A DNA stretch of 64,000 bases. Source: Desmodesmus armatus. Lineage: Eukaryota > Chlorophyta > Chlorophyceae > Sphaeropleales > Scenedesmaceae. The number at the start of each line of letters is the position of its first letter. Position 1 is the stretch's first letter. Below, one piece after another: positions 1 to 11,463 of the stretch. The notes under the pieces were generated by a model that did not search any database, was not told the origin of the DNA, and worked only from the letters and a program-made list of their open reading frames with translations. The position numbers and the translations under genes are program-made. Where the stretch lies: NCBI GenBank assembly GCA_007449985.2, contig VIIQ02000323.1, positions 1-64,000 on the forward strand. The letters are read 5' to 3'.

Positions 1-12
1 CCCCCCCCTCAC

Positions 13-168
13 CAGTGGCATTAGTGGCAGTGCTGTGTCTGCCAGTCCCTTGAGTCTCTTGTTGATGTGGTTGAGCAGCTCCAGGGTCTTAGAGCGCACA
101 CGGGCCTGGCTGGTGGACAGCTTGCTCACAAGGGCAGGAAGCAGCTTCACCGCAACTGCAGGGGTAAA

Positions 169-209
<41 letters not shown>

Positions 210-1403
210 GGTTCAGCTGCTGTGTTGGTGAGACACCAAGGGCAAGATGGTGCGCGGCTTCTGGACAACGGCTGCAAGATGGACAGTAGTGCAGCAGAGC
301 AGCACAACTAAGGTAGTGAGGATACTATTAATAATTACTATGCTAGTGTTGTTCTGCGTTTTTTCACCCTGCAGCGCCTCTCTTGTTCACTAACAACACT
401 GCTGCTGTGTGCTAGACGCTGCCTGCTACTGCTGCGTTGAACTGCTTGCAAGGCAGGAAGGAAGGAAGAACATGCAAACCAGCAGCTGCATGGGGGCAAA
501 AGGAGGGGCAAAGGGAAGGCACCAGCAGGGCACACGTGCAGGGTTGGTAGAAGCCCCCCCCCCCCCCCCCCTGCCTGGCGTCAGCACAACCACAGCAGCA
601 GCAGCAGCAGCAGCAGCAGCCAGCAGCAGAGCATGGCACCCCTCCATGCCTGCTGTGGTGCTGATGCCTCCCGCCTGGCTCTGAACCTTGACTGACACTG
701 CTAGCCTTCATAGTCCTGCCCCACTGCCTAAACCTTCCCACCCCCCTATCCTGCCCCGTATCCCGTCCTCATGCAACATACAGTGACTGTGTGCATGCAT
801 ACACATATGCATGTACATGCCAACCTCAGCTCTCCACATTCAGATGGTCCCTCACCACCAACACCACCATGCCCCGTTCATAATGCATTGCTGATGGAAG
901 GGGGATGAGGACGGCATGCAAAGTAAGCATTATTCTTCCAAAACACATGCGGGGCGCAGCAGAGGCCCAAACTACTGCGTTTTGGCAACACAGCTTGTCA
1001 GTGCTGGATGCCAGGATCGCAGCCACGTGGGGGCTGAAAGGCTATGAACCTCTGCAAGACGTTGATATGATGGTCCATTGTGTCTTCATATACATGCCGA
1101 TCCCAGCATGTACAGGGATGCTGCTCATGCTCCAATCAGGGCCCATATGGCCACATGCATGTGGCATGAGGTGGTGCCGCACCTGCTGTAGGTCTTCATC
1201 CTTAGTGAGCACAGTCCGAGTGAGCACTCGGTCCAAAGCTGCGACCTCCGCATCTCGCTCGCCATGACTGCTGCTGTCTGTAGAGTCCTGGCGGATGCTG
1301 TGCCCTTGGGTCAAGACACTCCTGAACAGCTGACTGCTGACTGCTGCACTGTGCTTGCTGGTGCAAAGGGAGGCAGGGCCTAAAGCAACTGCTGTAGGCC
1401 AAG
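13..1403 (-). CDS. ECM29: ECM29 proteasome adaptor/scaffold, N-terminal exons (partial)
   Basis: Two minus-strand coding exons are visible. The first is an open frame from 1403 to 1183 with the motif VAALDRVLTRTVLTKDEDLQ, ending in phase 0 at CAG|GTGCGG. The second runs from about 219 (or 216) to 13; it starts with a run of about 12 alanines, then VAVKLLPALVSKLSTSQ and LELLNHINKRLKG, ending CCACTG|GTGAGG. The pattern 'LxRVxxR...DEDLQ...LLPxLVxKLSxSQ...VRxKxLELLxHINKR' is the start of the ECM29 HEAT-repeat family, which tethers the 26S proteasome to membranes and motors and acts in proteasome quality control (family knowledge). There is no in-frame ATG in the first visible exon, so the true start is probably in a small upstream exon. 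The intron between holds CAG runs and poly-C. The rest of this very large gene lies left of the window. The next gene is divergent, starting at 1943. Confidence 0.8.
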
Positions 1404-1942
1404 ATCACAGGTAGGCTTTACGGGGCACTGGGAGTCTGACTACAGAAAGCCAAACGAGAGAGCCAGATCAAAGAAACCGGAATGGGACCTGTCCGATGGG
1501 ATGATGCCAATACGTCCTTGCAAGAAAGTTGGCTTCCAGCTCAAAGTTTAGCACCTCAAAGTCACACTGCCCACGCTTTCACGCTGCATTACGTTTGACT
1601 GGGGGGACCCTTGATCATGTGTACGTAATGCTGTCGACATGAGTCATTCGAACCGCTTTCAGGAATTGATATGGCTACTCGAACTCGACCTGAGGTTTTG
1701 TTGTTGGTTACTCCCAGTCTGCACCGCTTCGCCGCATGTTCATGTCGTGTTCATGGCTGATGGCCCCCACACGCTTCAGTCCTCTCTTGTGAAGGGGTTG
1801 TAACATACATTCACGACACCATTCACGACCTTCATCCAGGAGCAGTAGCAGTATCAGCAGAAGCTGCAAGGCCCCAGTGCCGACAGTGCAGTAACAGCCA
1901 GCAGCAGAACTGGTGACCGCAGCAGCAGTGACAGCAGCGGCC
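1404..1942. promoter_or_regulatory. Divergent intergenic region between ECM29 and the permease gene
   Basis: About 540 bases between the open end of the ECM29 N-terminal frame and the ATG of the permease. It has ordinary mixed composition, without the CAG and poly-C runs of the neighbouring introns, and probably holds both promoters and the unresolved ECM29 start. No TATA box or operator is convincing by eye. Its role is inferred from gene orientation only. Confidence 0.4.
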
Positions 1943-4900
1943 ATGGGTGACACAGCAGGCCCCGCCCGCGGTGATGGCGGGGTAGTGGAGATATCATGGT
2001 TGGGCTTAGGTCTGGCAGCAGCTCTGATACTGGTACAGGGAGCTGTATCCGCCAGGTGGGCCCCATGACGTCAATGCATCCTTGAGTTGCAGACAAGCAG
2101 CGCAGAGCTTGCAGGGGAGGGCTGTCAGAGAGTACGTTTGGGAAGACGGCAATTGAAAACAGCAAATACGCAGCTGCAGTGAGCTGACTACCCCCCCCCC
2201 ATTGGCCACGCATTCAGGTTGGGCCTTGGCATGACCTCCCAGCTGTTGGTCGCTGGTGTGCGCTGTGTCATACAGCTGAGTCTGCTGGGCTACATCCTGG
2301 TGCCCATATTCAACTATGACCAGGCGAGGGCTGTCAGGGATATGTGTTGAGAAGACGGAAATCAGTATCAAGCCACACAACACGCAGCTGCAGTGAACTG
2401 ACTGCTCCCCTCTCCCCCACACCTTCTTCCCCCCTCCCCCTTGCCCCTGCTTCCAGGTTGGGCCTGGGCATGACTTCCCAGCTGTTGGTAGCTGGTGTGC
2501 GCTGTGTCATACAGCTGAGTCTGCTGGGCTACATCCTGGTGCCCATATTCAATTATGACCAGGCCTGGCTGGTGGCAGCCTATGCATCATTCATGGTGTG
2601 GGTCAGCGCAGTGGAGGCCATAGGGCGACCCACCAAGTATTACAAGGTGAGCCCCGGTAATTAGGGGTTTGCGGGACCCAGGAAGTTCTGAACAACCCAC
2701 CCACCCCCCACCCACCCGCCCTTGCCCCCCCCCCCCCCCTGGAGAACGCTGGCAGCGTTCTCAAGCTATGCACCGCAATGGCATGCATGGTGTGGGTCAG
2801 CTCAGTGGAGGCCATGGGCGGCCTACCAAGTATTACAAGGTGAGGGGGTTGAGGGTTTTGCGGGCTCAGCCTGAGCCTGAGGAGGTGTTGAGCAACCCAC
2901 CCACCCACCCACCGCCCCCCCCCCCCCCCCCCGACCCCCCTCTTGCCCCCCCCCCCCCCCGGTCTCAGCCTATGCAGCATGCATGGTGGGTCAGCGCAGT
3001 GGAGGCAATTGGACGACCTACCAAGTATCACAAGCTGAGAGGGGTCACCCACAAAACCCTCGGATGGTTAGCAGAAACCACGAGGTGAGGAATACCCACG
3101 CACCCCTCTTGCCCCTGCACACCCCCCCCCCTCACCGCCGCGTGCGGTCTCAGCAGCGTTGATGGTGTGGGTCAGCGCAGTGGAGGCCATAGGGCGACCT
3201 ACCAAGTATACAAGGTGAGGGGGTGAGGGTTCAGGAGTTGTTGAATAACCACCCAAACCCCACCCTCTTGCCCACGGCCCCCGCCCTTGGCACGTCACAA
3301 TTACAGGGTGTACTGTACAGTATAGTACAGCTGCTACTGTTTCATGCCAAGGCTTGGTTTGTCAGAGCCGTCCATCGCACAGGAGCCAACGGCTGATGGT
3401 TGCAGGCAATGCCCGACAATTGTGGCCATATCTGCTAACAACAACATTATGTTGCCCGCTGCCCCCCCCCCCCCCCGCGCAGGGCATGTTCATCAACACG
3501 CTGTGTATCATTGCGGTGTGTGCCAGCAGCACGCTGGTGTATGCACTGCTGCTCATCATTGGAGTGCAGCCCTGGTGGAGCCCACAATACCTCATTCCTA
3601 TACTGGGTGAGACACACGCAGCAAACAGAGCGGGGGGGGGGGGGGTCCACCCGGATCCGTGTGACAGGCACAGCAAAAAGGCCCCCCCTCATTCCAAACC
3701 CCTGGGGGGTTGTTGGAGGGGGAGGGGGGTTGTACTACAACATAGTATGTGTCAAGGGGGTTACGAGACGTGGGAGAGGACTGCCATGTGCCAAGGTGTG
3801 TATTTTACTGCCTGCACCATACCCCTTGGGGGGGGGGGGTCAGCCAGCTTCAGAGCACGCAGCTGGGAAGTGGGGGGGCAGGCAGCGTGACCGGGGGTTG
3901 GGAGGGCGGACGGTTTCTCAGGCCTTCCTGCGCGTGCTCAGGCTTGCCTCCACCATTGTAGCACAAACAGCCCCGTCATGCAAACAGTATTCGTGGGATG
4001 TCTACATGTGCTGCTGTGTCGTGTGCTGTGTGCTGCAGGTATGGTGTTGGGCAACACCATCAGCGGCATCAGCATTGGACTGGCATCTGCCATTGAGGAA
4101 CTCAACTCAGGTGAGGGCGGGCTGTGTAACGGGGTGTTCAGGCTGAGTGTGTAACAGCAACAGGAACAGAGGGATGCAATCATGCATGAGTGAAAGAGAT
4201 CCCAGTGGGATAATTCAGCACTCATGTATGCATGTGTGTGAGGGCGGATCCTGCCGCATCGTAACAGTGGGAAGAAAGCATTGCACCGGTTCCACAATGC
4301 GTGTGGTTGGTAGCTTCAGGACACAACCAGAGTCTCTCCATGCAGTGAATCACTGACACACTGCCAGTGTCTCAGTGATGCGGCATGCTGGAAGAAGAGT
4401 GCATGACACCTCAGGTGCACCTGCCCCTGACATGCATCACTCAATGTGCCCCCCCCCAACGCACTTCACCGTCACGCACCACCAGCACTCACCACGATGT
4501 GACATCACGGCACCAGGCACGGACCAGATAAAGGTGTTTGCTGGCGCTGGTCGCCAGTCGCTGATATATATTGGGCCGATATATACATGTGGCCCCAGTT
4601 CCTACCGTATCTTGCTCAAGTAATCCCTACGCACACACTTATTGGGATTTATAGGATCCCAAAACCCTACATGGCATGCTGGACTCCAGCTGATCTGCTT
4701 CCCCTTGCCTCAAGGCTCCAAACAATCACTTTTTGCACCCACATGTCTCTGCTCACGTCCCACACAGGCAAGGACCAGATAGAGCGTCTGCTGGCATTGG
4801 GTGCCAGCCGGTATGAGGCCACCAGCGACATGCTCACTCGCTCCACCAAGCTGGCCATGACACCCTTGCTTAACCAGATGAGCGTCGTTGGACTGGTGTC

Positions 4901-7277
4901 AATACCAGGTGTGTGTGGGGGGGGGGGGAGGGGGGGGGTAGCATCATGTTCAATGATTGTGGGGGTGTTGGGAGGCGCAGAGGGGGAGGGGGGTAGCACC
5001 ATGTTCAATGATTGTGGGGGTGTTGGGAGGCGCAGAGGGGGAGGGGGGTAGCACCATGTTCAATGATTGTGGGGGTTTGGAAGGCGCAGAGAGGAGAGGG
5101 GGGGTGCATGTGTGCACAGGACAAAGACAACTGCAGCAGCCGTTTGCGTAGTTAGCCATGACGCCCTTCTCAGCATGATGAGCGTTCTCTAATCATGGTG
5201 TGTGCAGTGCCACTGGCCAGTTGGCAACAACACTGTTTGACTCAGAGGTATCGGTGCGCAGGTTTTGCTGTTGTGTTTACCTCCTTGCTAACAGGGTATG
5301 TGCCGTGCTGTGTCTTGCCATGTGCTGTTCTGTGCTGTGTCTTGCCATGTGCTGTGATGTGATGTGCTGTGTCTTGCCATGTGCTGTGCTGTGCTGTGTC
5401 TTGCCATGTGCTGTGTGGTCCAGGCATGATGACTGGGCAGGTGAGGTTGTCAAACGAGAGTTTTCATTGTGTACATCCATTCAAGTCATTTCTGTATTGA
5501 CCCCATGTCATTGAGCGCACCATATCCTGTGTCATCTTCTTTAAAAGTTTGGGTGCACAGCAAGCCTTGAGGGGCTGCCAGCCTGGCAGGCCTAAACCCC
5601 AACCCCTAAACCCTAAACCAGAGGGGCTGCCAGCCTGGCAAGCACATTGTCATAGTATGACTCATTCCGGGCTTCCTGTGCGTTTGTGTCAGCATGGCTC
5701 CTCATCATGGCTCCTCAGCCACCAATGCCGACTGTATGCTTGGCGTGGTTCTGCGTGTGGTGCCGCTAACCAGGGGACAGGTTCATTTGCAACTTGCGTA
5801 CATGCTTGGATGATGCGTTGCTGCTGCTGCTGCTGCAACAACAACTGCTGCTGCTGCTGCTGCTGTGCAGATATTGAGCGGCAGCAACCCAGATCAAGCA
5901 GCTAGGTATGTGCCAGGGGCGGGGGAAGGGGGAGCGGTAGCTGTGATGGCTCATTGTCCGGACCTTGCAGGGGCTGGGCCAGCCTTGATCGGTGGCGACC
6001 TCACATCACAACTGGCAGAAGTGGTTGATTGTGTGGCACTCATATCGTGCATGGCTTTGTGGGAGATAACCAACAAGTCAGCACCACAACCCTGCACCCC
6101 CCCCCCCTCCCCCCTGCAGGTACCAGATGGTGATCATGTTCCTGTTGGGTGCGGCATCAGCAGCAGCAGCAGTCGCCAGCGTGTATGCTGCCGTGCTGCA
6201 TGTGGTTGACAACTGCCACAGGCTACGGCCTGACCGGCTCATACAGCGGGTGGGAAAGGCCGGGGTCAACGGCTTCATCAACAACACAGCAGCACAGGTG
6301 AGCCCCCCCCCCCCCCCCGCATTCCCCCCCATCTCTCAACCCCCAATCCGGTTTGCTGTCATGACCAGCCCTGCCCCCCGCCCTTCCCTCACTGTGGGAC
6401 ACACACAGCCTGGCTATGGCATAGCAGAATGGCTTAATAAACAACACAGCAGCACAGGGGAGGACCCCCCCCGCCCCCCTTGTCCCCCATCCCTCAACCC
6501 CTACCGCACCCGTCAGACCAGCCCTGCCCCCCGCCCTTCCCTCACTGTGGTACACACACAGCACAGTAGAGTGGCTTCAACAACACAGCAGCACAGCGGA
6601 GGGGATCCCCCCCCCCCCCCCCCATCCACATCATGCCTGACCCCCCCCCCCCCCCCCCCCCCCCCCGCGCGCACCACCTGGGCCACACAACACCGTGCCG
6701 TCTTACGGCAAGACGGCTTTGTAAACAATGCGGCAGCACAGGTGAGGAACACACTCCTCATGGAGTTACACTTTGTGCACCCTGACCTTCACAAACTGGC
6801 TCGCACACACTGCCAGCCCCCCCCCCCCCCACTCCCTTTCCTGTGTCTCTTGACCTTTCGTTGACAAGCCATTGCAATGGCCCTTCTCACAAGCAGGCTG
6901 CTGGGTTACTGGCTGTGTATGCCTTGACCCTTCTTTCCCGGAAACAGGCTGTCACAAAATCGTGTGTCAACGCCTTTGGCTTGAAAAGGTGCTCTGCTGG
7001 CGGCTGCATGTGTGTACGCCTGCAGGTCTACAAGGGGGTGGCATGGCTGCTGGCACACTTGTGCTGCTGCTGTGGCCAGCAGTACCGCCAGCAGCAGCAG
7101 CAGCAGCAGCGGCATGAGCAGCGAGTGCAGGGTGAGGAGGACAGGCATGACCTGAAGCAGCCGCTGCTGCATGGTGCCCCTGTTGCTGACGAAGCAGGAC
7201 AAGCTGCAGGAGCCACCAGCAGCAGCAGCAGTACAGCAGTACCAGTGTCTCAAAGAGCGAGCCGTCATGCACCATAG
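1943..7277 (+). CDS. ALS3: UPF0014/FetB/ALS3-type ABC transporter permease, nine exons
   Basis: Exons: 1943-2055, 2457-2646, 3483-3606, 4039-4110, 4768-4908, 5424-5440 (17 nt), 5871-5905, 6120-6297 and 7026-7277. They sum to 1122 nt (373 aa), with phases matching at all eight junctions. The start is the first ATG after an in-frame TAA. Family landmarks in order: WLGLGLAAALIL (TM1), LLVAGVRCVIQLSLLGYILV, the RPTKYYK loop, a long hydrophobic helix ending PWWSPQYLIPILG, MVLGNTISGISIGL, a cytoplasmic helix ERLLALGASRYEA, MTPLLNQMSVVGLVSIPGMM and TGQILSGSNP, then a last hydrophobic segment. The C-terminus is His/Gln/Ser-rich. This order is typical of bacterial FetB (iron export) and plant ALS3/STAR2 (aluminium tolerance), half-transporter subunits that need a separate ATPase (FetA/STAR1); none is encoded here. 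Family assignment is strong; the substrate is inferred. Several introns contain decayed copies of flanking exon ends. Confidence 0.93.
2116..2330 (+). repeat. Upstream duplicate of permease exon 2 with its 5' intron flank
   Basis: A tandem duplication. The segment from GGAGGGCTGTCAG through a good acceptor (CAG at 2215-2217) to ...FNYDQ is repeated at about 2324-2580, where it continues into the functional exon 2. The first copy lacks the 3' half of the exon and has GC instead of GT after GACCAG. I therefore treat 2218-2325 as a redundant exon copy. If spliced in, it would duplicate one membrane segment. Confidence 0.8.
2765..3217 (+). repeat. Three decayed tandem copies of the 3' end of permease exon 2
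   Basis: Copies at about 2765-2842, 2961-3038 and 3149-3217 each resemble the exon 2 end (ATGGTGTGGGTCAGCGCAGT...ACCAAGTATTACAAG|GTGAG). They differ by point changes and small indels that break the frame. Two keep a usable GTGAGG donor; the middle one reads CTGAGA. Spacing is roughly 190 bases, and C-rich runs separate the units. The antisense frames here (HLVYLVGRPMAS) are mirrors of this exon. Confidence 0.88.
4126..4165 (+). repeat. Partial copy of short dispersed element (GGGGTGTTCAGGCT)
   Basis: ACGGGGTGTTCAGGCTGAG followed by a TAACAGCAACAGGAACAG stretch matches the start of a roughly 50-base element that recurs near 19686-19745 and, inverted, near 47548-47610. It lies just inside permease intron 4. 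This copy lacks the second palindrome arm. Confidence 0.5.
4515..4566 (+). repeat. Decayed copy of the 5' end of permease exon 5
   Basis: CAGGCACGGACCAGATAAAG...GCTGGTCGCCAGTCGCTGAT parallels the functional acceptor and start of exon 5 (CAGGCAAGGACCAGATAGAG, from 4765). An in-frame stop follows. It sits about 250 bases upstream of the real exon. Confidence 0.75.
4938..5100 (+). repeat. Three tandem ~55-bp repeats in permease intron 5
   Basis: Three near-identical units of GTAGCA(T/C)CATGTTCAATGA...GGGAGGCGCAGAGGG, starting near 4938, 4992 and 5047. They begin in the G-tract immediately after the exon 5 donor. No coding sense. Confidence 0.9.
5146..5203 (+). repeat. Decayed copy of the 3' end of permease exon 5
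   Basis: TAGCCATGACGCCCTTCTCAGC...ATGAGCGTTCTCTAATCATGGTGTGTG parallels the exon 5 end (GGCCATGACACCCTTGCTTA...ATGAGCGTCGTTGG...GGTGTGTG). The frame is broken. With the copy at 4515 it shows that exon 5 has been duplicated at both edges. Confidence 0.7.
5296..5415 (+). repeat. Four tandem copies of a CTGTGTCTTGCCATGTGCTGT unit
   Basis: Four copies of the unit CTGTGTCTTGCCATGTGCTG, with short CTGTG/ATGTG spacers, lie directly upstream of the 17-nt micro-exon. The last copy runs into the acceptor (GTGTGGTCCAG). The repeat makes the pyrimidine-poor 3' end of intron 5. Confidence 0.85.
5569..5640 (+). repeat. Interstitial telomere-like repeat flanked by 20-bp direct repeats
   Basis: The 20-base segment GAGGGGCTGCCAGCCTGGCA occurs identically at 5569-5588 and 5621-5640. 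Between them lie about 32 bases rich in CCCTAAA/CCCCTAA units. It lies in permease intron 6. The arrangement looks like telomere-like DNA inserted at a break with target duplication (inference). Confidence 0.75.
6428..6745 (+). repeat. Three decayed copies of the 3' end of permease exon 8
   Basis: Copies at about 6428-6461, 6571-6600 and 6712-6745 resemble the exon 8 end (GGCTTCATCAACAACACAGC AGCACAG|GTGAG). The first two have lost the donor (GGGGAG, CGGAGG); the third keeps GTGAGG. Poly-C tracts at 6300, 6606 and 6640-6666 separate the units. Confidence 0.85.
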
Positions 7278-10200
7278 TCAGCTATGGCACCCAGCTGCTG
7301 CAAAGCAGTTCCCCGGCTGTTGGTTGGCGCAGACGATGTGCTAGGTTGCACAGAACACGTTGACACAAACTCTGACAGGTTGTGGAGATATACAAAAGGA
7401 TGATCCAAGTTTGCAAGTTAATTTTCAAGTTGACAAGCGGGGGGGGGGGGGGGAGGGAGGGAGGTGCCAATGGCTTCTGCCAAGGTTTGTCCTGTTGATC
7501 CTGTACTTGAAGTGGCGTCAATCATTGACATCCCAAGTCGGGAAGCACCTTGTGTGCGAGTGTCACATTTGTGCTGGATGAATAATGTGTTGGGATGCGG
7601 GACGAGGGTTCATGCTATGGTGGGTTTGCTGTTTGCGGGCCTGACACTTGAGTGGCCGTCTGGGATTTTGTATCTCTCTGCCTCGCGTGTTGCAGCTGCT
7701 GATGCAGCCCCACCATGATGCTGACCGTTGTGTTGGACTCCTACACAACTCGGAGTGCTAGTGTGTGAGACAGTTGTGTCACCTGTTCAAGAGAGCCAGG
7801 GGCCGTGTTCCCCATATACACAAGCACTGACGAGACACGGCCATATCCAGGCACCTAGGTGGAGGCCTCCACATGCACCCTACAAGCTGCAGCACAAGCG
7901 GAATCCCGCTTTTGAGCAGCGGGGCAAGCATCCAACTACATGTACATGTATACGTGTATATGTATAGGCATCATCATCAGGATCAACCATCCGCGTCATC
8001 ACACACAATGCATGCACAGGGCAGGAACACCCAGGATAAGGCCGAACATGCCTTCAAGTTGGGCTGCAAGCAAGGCATAGTCAGGCAGGTAGGCACAAGA
8101 AACTTCGACAGACAAAAGCAGAGCAGCTCCTCACGCACTGACATCCACACCAATCAAGGTTGCACCTGTCAGTGCCCCTCACACCCTGAATGGCTCACAC
8201 AATGCTGGTGAGCTTCGATGCCCCCTCCCCACCCCCCACCAAACTGCAAGCCTGCACAGCAAGCTGAGCGTGCAGACCGGTAACCAAGCTACCCAGCTCT
8301 CAGTAGCACTGACAAGGGGGCGGCTTATACACCACGCCCCCCACCATGAGACGGCAATGTGCAGCGAGTGGGTTGGACCCACCATTCAAAGACCGAGATG
8401 TCAACAGGGTCAATGGCGACAATGACTGACAAATGATCTGAGAGTGCTGGCTGGTGATCCTACCTATCCGCCTGGCAGGCATGCCAAGCAGCTGGGAACG
8501 TGTCGGCTCGATTCGTCAGGGGGTAACCAGATGATGGTCCACGCACTCAGCCAGAAGAGTGTGCAGCTGGCTAGGCGGCGAGCACACAGCGCAGGGTGGG
8601 TGGGCGCCAGCTGTTGCAAAGCTGTGGTCCGACAGTGGCCGGCTCGCTTTGCAAACAGACTCTGAGGCAGCCTAGCCTAGCAGGAGCAGCAGACCTGTCC
8701 ACGCTGTGCATGAGTCTGCACACACACATGAAACCACACTACTCCAACTCTATGCACATCAGGGCGCAATCCTTGCAGGCCTTACGTGCCCAGAGTCGGC
8801 ACGCTACACAGACATATGAAGACATGCAGGCACACACCGCCAACAGGATGCCCAACGATAGAGACTGCTGATGGGCTGCAGCGACTCCTTGACGATGCAA
8901 CCGATGGCTGGCCGTCTTCGGGACTCAGGCAGCAGCACCAATGTGGTGCGCTGCCAGACAGCACCTTGAAAGCAACACCATGCAAGGCATTGCAATCTGC
9001 AGGAACTGCACATGGCCCGATCTACTGCATAGACCAACAGCTCTGCTGGTAGCGGAATCTGCTCCAAGGCGCGCACACACAGTGTGAAGTACTCAACAGC
9101 CTTACAGTCCTGCTAGTCATTGCGACCTCCTAGCAAGGCCGCACGAGCTTCAGCCATGGCATCGCAGGCTACCTGCAAGTCCTTTCCCCACACAATGTAC
9201 TCTGCACGGTTGCGACACCGCTGCACCCTCACGAAGGTGGAGTATTCCATTGCACGCCCCACAACCACACGCACAAATGCTGACTGCACAACCAACAAGC
9301 ACACAAGATGACTTGCTGATACCGTCCTCTGCTGCCATTTCTGAAACTGCACCGGATGACAGCAACATAGCAAAGCCCACTCAGACACACAACCAGCATG
9401 CAGCCACTAGTGCAGTTGGGTAACCGCCAGACTGGGGGGTCTGATGCAGTAGGCCACACTGAGGGCGCAAATCGGTCATTCAAAGCATGAGTTTGTCAAC
9501 ACCGGTTTGGCAGCTGCATCACAGGCAGCTGGTGAGCTTGAGGTCAAAGCACGCATCCACTCTGTGCATACAGGACAGCATCAACACGGCACCAAGGGCG
9601 GTGCAACCTCGCACTCCAAGGCAAACTGCTGTGTGCTGTACACGCTGCTGTGGTGGTACGCGCCAAGCATGCCATCCCAATGCGCAGTTGCACAGGCGGC
9701 TTGCTGCGTGCGCACACTGATCAAAGCCCTGATGCCCGGTGGCAGCGCCACACTATAGCACACAGTCAGGGGAGCCGCTCTCCAGGGTTGCATAAGCAAG
9801 TATGGTGGCAACTTACGCAGGGGCAACTCGTGCCACTGATAAGCGGAGAGGTAGAGCACTGTAGGAGTGCAACACGACATAAGTGGGAGCAGTGGAGTGT
9901 GGACAGCAGCATTGCAGCTGCACGGACCAATCACACCAGACATAAGCATAAGCAGCAGAAGCAGACCAGCTGATGAATGACAGCGCGTCTGCACTCGTAG
10001 ACACCCTCAACGCTCGCACTGCATGAGACAAGCTTTTCTGCACCCCGATGTAGAAACACGCCGGGACAACAGCTGCAGTGTCGCCCACTCCGAAAACACA
10101 CACAGCAGCACCCAGCTGCATTGCCTGCCACTACTGTCCACACAACCTCGCGTTGCGATTCAGAGCAACACCGTTGTTGCAATCCAGAGCAACACCATAG

Positions 10201-11463
10201 TTGCAATCCAGAGAACCAAGAGCGACCGTCGGCCGAATTGCAATCCAAGGCATAGCAGCAATGCACATCATGAATATCTTTGATAGTGTACATGCTTGTG
10301 TCACTCAAGTGTGACAGCAGTTGCACATACAGCTACATCCTCTCCAGCAAAGGGCTCACAGAAACCAATCAGCAGCCCACAAGTGCATAGAAGCTAACCA
10401 GGCCAGGACACTCACCCCCCTGCGACAGCCTACAGGGGACACCAATCGACGGCCAGCCAGCAAACGGCCAGCCAGCCCCTTCACGAAAACCTCAATGGGC
10501 GAAAGATGTTCACCGTCTGTATACAGGACAGCCCTCACAAAACTGCGCAGCAGGCTCGGAATGCATGCCTCGCCGACAGTGACAAGCCCTGGAGCCCACC
10601 TACCAGGGGGGCAACACCCCAACTGCTCCTAGACTGGAAACAACGACGCAAAAAGGTCTACCGGACCACCTCACACCTTCCACCTGCCACAACACCTCTT
10701 GAAACTAAGGCGCTGAGCTGTGATGGGGCTGTTGGCGGCGCGTGCACCATGCATGTGTGGGCACGGCCACACACAGCGAGGTGCCGCGCAGGCAAGGCGC
10801 CACTTGCTGGGCAATGCGCAAAATGCAAACCGTGCTGAAAGAGAGCTCGCTGCAGCAGCAACGCGCGCGCAGGCCAGTGTGTGCACCAAAACATCACAGT
10901 ACTGCGCTAGCCGCTTTTTGTCAAAATCGAAGTGCCGCAAGTTGCCAGGTCATGTGCAAAAGGGTGCAGCCCAAACCCAGAGAACATGAAAAGCGGGTGC
11001 CAACATTTGGTTGGATAAGATGCACAGACAAAAGTAATGCGCAAGGCCTCACTGCCTCTCTCAGTGACACCATGCACTCGCGAACTGCTGCCCCCCCCCC
11101 CCCCCCCCACACACACACCCCGACTGAGCTCTACACAGCTTGACAGCGGCAACGTACGTCAACATGCGCACAGGGCACGCAACTGTTGCGGTGACGCACT
11201 GAGCGCGCCCAACACCACAACAGTCTGGGTCAGGACCCCTGCCCCTCGCGCCTCCTCATGTAGGCTTCTCCTCGCGACCAGGTGCATGCTCAGCAGCATG
11301 CATGAGCGCCGCAAGCCCCCTACGCCTCTTCCAGTGGGTCATACCCCTTGCTGGCCAGCAAGCGCCACCGACTGTGCTGTGCTGCTGCTATTCAGCCTCA
11401 CACCCCGCTGCGTAACCAGATGCATGTTCAGCCTCACACCCCGCTGCGTAACCAGATGCATGT
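7278..11463. other. Gene-poor stretch, A+C-rich plus strand, no recognised gene
   Basis: About 4.2 kb between the permease stop and the phosphatase stop. The plus strand is rich in CA/AC. Open frames are short, overlapping and lack recognisable domains. On the minus strand, 9113-9388 (AFVRVVVGRAMEYSTFVRVQ) and 8804-9076 look slightly more protein-like and could be exons of an unknown gene, but I cannot support splice joins. Small direct repeats of about 21 bases (GTTGCAATCCAGAGCAACACC) lie at 10150-10240, and poly-C plus CA at 11091-11118. The 3' UTRs of the flanking convergent genes must lie here. Confidence 0.5.

Noticed and set aside
2603..3298. Minus-strand frames with repeated HLVYLVGRPMAST motifs as a repeat-protein gene
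   Set aside because: They are the antisense of the permease exon 2 end and its tandem copies. The sense reading is a known family.
9113..9388. Minus-strand frame AFVRVVVGRAMEYSTFVRVQ as a definite gene
   Set aside because: It looks protein-like, but I recognise no family and could not join it to neighbouring frames by splice phase, so it is only mentioned within the gene-poor region.
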